From the NCBI GenBank assembly GCA_007120615.1, contig SKNI01000257.1:1-7110 (forward strand): 7,110 nucleotides of DNA. The letters run 5' to 3'. This stretch comes from Myxococcales bacterium. GTDB taxonomy: Bacteria; Myxococcota_A; Bradymonadia; Bradymonadales; Bradymonadaceae. The notes below the pieces were generated by a model. The model was given only the letters and a program-made list of their open reading frames with translations, ran no database searches and was not told the origin of the DNA. Position 1 is the stretch's first letter. The number at the start of each line of letters is the position of its first letter. This document shows positions 5,874 to 7,110 of this stretch, piece after piece. The translations under genes and the position numbers were made by a program.

Positions 5874-7110
5874 TCAGGGCTCGGCAGCCCGCAGATAGTC
5901 CCGACACTGCCGACGCTGGGCGGCGTCAAAGGACGACGGAGGACCGGAGCAATCCAGGGCCAGCGCCGGCGAGCATAGAACTTCGGCATCGGCGGGCGCC
6001 TCCACCAATTTTCGGGCCAAGTTGCCCGTACGGTCCGCTTCCTGAAGGACCCGCTCGGGGTCGACCTCCGCCTCGATCCACTGTTCACCCATAGCGGAGA
6101 CCACATCGGGTGTACCCAAAATGATCACCTGCCCCGGAAGTCCTCGGGCATAAGTATCTTTCCAACCCTGAGTGATGCCTTGCTCGGTGGTGTCACAGGT
6201 AGGCGGATTCAAAAACATCGCCGACGAGCCCCCGTAGAGGTTCATCACATCCCCGTCGAATGGATCCAGATCGTGGAGACAGTACGAGATCTTGATGCCG
6301 TCATCGGTCACACAATCAGCGGAGCGGGTATCGATATCGCGACACTCATCAACGGGCTCCACCAGGCTCATGCGAAACCAATTCATGAAGTGAATGTGGT
6401 TATGATCGTCGTAATACTCAAAGGTCCCGCTCTCCACCACGTGGCTCTCCTGGCTTCCATCACTCCAGGTGACATGCTGCAGTACCTCTCCCTCACCATC
6501 GTCTCCCGGAGTCGCCTGCAGATGCAGGGGACCTTGTCCTATATTGGCGGCCCCCAGCCGAACCCGCAGTCCTATCAATTCGTCTTCGGTACTCTCCTCC
6601 GGCAAGAGCGCGCATTGCCACTCATAGTCTTCCAGATCACGGGGATCCACAAAGAGGTTCGGATATTCGGGATGAGCCATCTCATCTTTCCACAACTCAA
6701 ACTCGATTCGATGACATCCGCTGGCCGCAGAAGCCGGACAACTGGCCGGACAATCGCTATTTATAAAATCATCATGATTGCGATAAAATACCCCGGCCCG
6801 ATAGCCGGTGTGCTCGATATAAAACCGGTACCACTGCCTCTCCTCCAGCGCTCCTCCCTGGACCTCGGTGCACAGACCCCCGTTGTCGCTGAGCTCGAAG
6901 TTGATCCCTCCCTGCGATCCGGCGTCGGTGGTCACCAGGAGATCGGGATCATCGAATCGAAACCCTTCCGTCCAGAACCAGGAATAATGGGCCCCTCCCG
7001 CAGGTGGCCAGGTGTAGATCCGAACCGCGGCCCCCTGGAGCAACTCTCCGGTGGCCGCATCACGGACCACACCCAAGGTGGAGTTGCCTTCGCTGCAGGG
7101 GCCGCAATCC
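5874..7110 (-). CDS. Secreted lysyl oxidase-family protein with N-terminal carboxypeptidase-regulatory-like domain (5'-partial)
   Basis: The frame is open to the right edge, so the start and any signal peptide are missing. The in-frame TTG at 7076 is inside a domain and unlikely to be the start. Numbering from that TTG, the first residues (TLGVVRDAATGELLQGAAV, beginning just upstream) match the start of carboxypeptidase-regulatory/transthyretin-like beta-sandwiches, preceded by a CGPC motif. From about 139 to 359 the protein is a lysyl oxidase domain. It has the copper motif HNHIH (His225, 227, 229), Lys262 in GIKISYCLHD and Tyr309 in QGWKDTY, which align with the Lys and Tyr that form the lysine tyrosylquinone cofactor in animal LOX. 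The late EVDP...E.D..GN.AR pattern also fits. The family oxidises primary amines (peptidyl lysine in animals) to aldehydes with release of hydrogen peroxide and ammonia. A Cys-containing tail (C368, C376, C391) follows. All catalytic residues are present, so an active enzyme is likely; the bacterial substrate is unknown. Confidence 0.9.
   Translation of the reverse strand, partial: DCGPCSEGNSTLGVVRDAATGELLQGAAVRIYTWPPAGGAHYSWFWTEGFRFDDPDLLVTTDAGSQGGINFELSDNGGLCTEVQGGALEERQWYRFYIEHTGYRAGVFYRNHDDFINSDCPASCPASAASGCHRIEFELWKDEMAHPEYPNLFVDPRDLEDYEWQCALLPEESTEDELIGLRVRLGAANIGQGPLHLQATPGDDGEGEVLQHVTWSDGSQESHVVESGTFEYYDDHNHIHFMNWFRMSLVEPVDECRDIDTRSADCVTDDGIKISYCLHDLDPFDGDVMNLYGGSSAMFLNPPTCDTTEQGITQGWKDTYARGLPGQVIILGTPDVVSAMGEQWIEAEVDPERVLQEADRTGNLARKLVEAPADAEVLCSPALALDCSGPPSSFDAAQRRQCRDYLRAAEP

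Noticed and set aside
5869..5880. GCCC-CTCA-GGGC hairpin at the stop of the lysyl oxidase gene as a terminator
   Set aside because: The stem has only four base pairs, overlaps the stop codon and is followed on the minus strand by ATAATTTCG rather than a U-run.
4966..5898. Plus-strand open frame (310 codons) opposite the repeat lipoprotein, with a VGICIAVGICVA-like hydrophobic repeat
   Set aside because: The 18-bp repeat keeps several frames open because its length is a multiple of three. The minus-strand frame has the signal peptide, ribosome site and terminator.

Overview
The window looks like a stretch of a Gram-negative, probably deltaproteobacterial genome. The order Bradymonadales and its myxobacterial relatives are my best guess. 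This is inference from protein style, not from a marker gene. Three of the five genes encode exported, acidic, cysteine-containing proteins, two with lipoprotein signal peptides. One carries a low-complexity Asp-Pro-Asp-Gly-Asp-Ala linker, one carries fibrinogen-like YCD...GGWT modules, and one is a lysyl oxidase. Base composition is moderately GC-rich by eye. There are no rRNA, tRNA, transposon or CRISPR signatures.

Left part, plus strand (1-4849): a tight three-gene run. The first gene (cut by the left edge) encodes a large membrane protein with about six transmembrane segments, followed by a cytosolic AAA+/STAND-type P-loop ATPase module with Walker A, Walker B and an Orc/Cdc6-like GNPR motif, and a probable C-terminal winged helix. 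Fifteen bases later comes an MscS-family mechanosensitive channel with a clear Shine-Dalgarno. Its stop codon overlaps, as ATGA, the start of a lipoprotein with two fibrinogen-like modules. The spacing suggests one transcript and possibly a functional unit (ATPase, channel, surface lipoprotein), but no function for such a trio is known to me.

Right part, minus strand (4939-7110): a lysyl oxidase (5' end beyond the right edge, copper and quinone-cofactor residues intact) lies upstream of a small lipoprotein whose linker is coded by an 18-bp tandem repeat arranged as 36-bp dimers. The 185-bp gap between them holds two small inverted repeats, a possible 20-codon leader ORF and a weak promoter candidate. 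The two gene groups converge. The 89-bp space between them contains a hairpin that pairs fully (with G-U wobbles) only in minus-strand RNA and is followed by a U-run, so it is the terminator of the minus-strand lipoprotein.

Taken together the window is a cell-envelope region: a membrane ATPase-channel pair plus surface lipoproteins and a secreted amine oxidase. A notable compositional feature is that the exported proteins are very poor in lysine (none at all in the repeat lipoprotein), right beside a lysyl oxidase.
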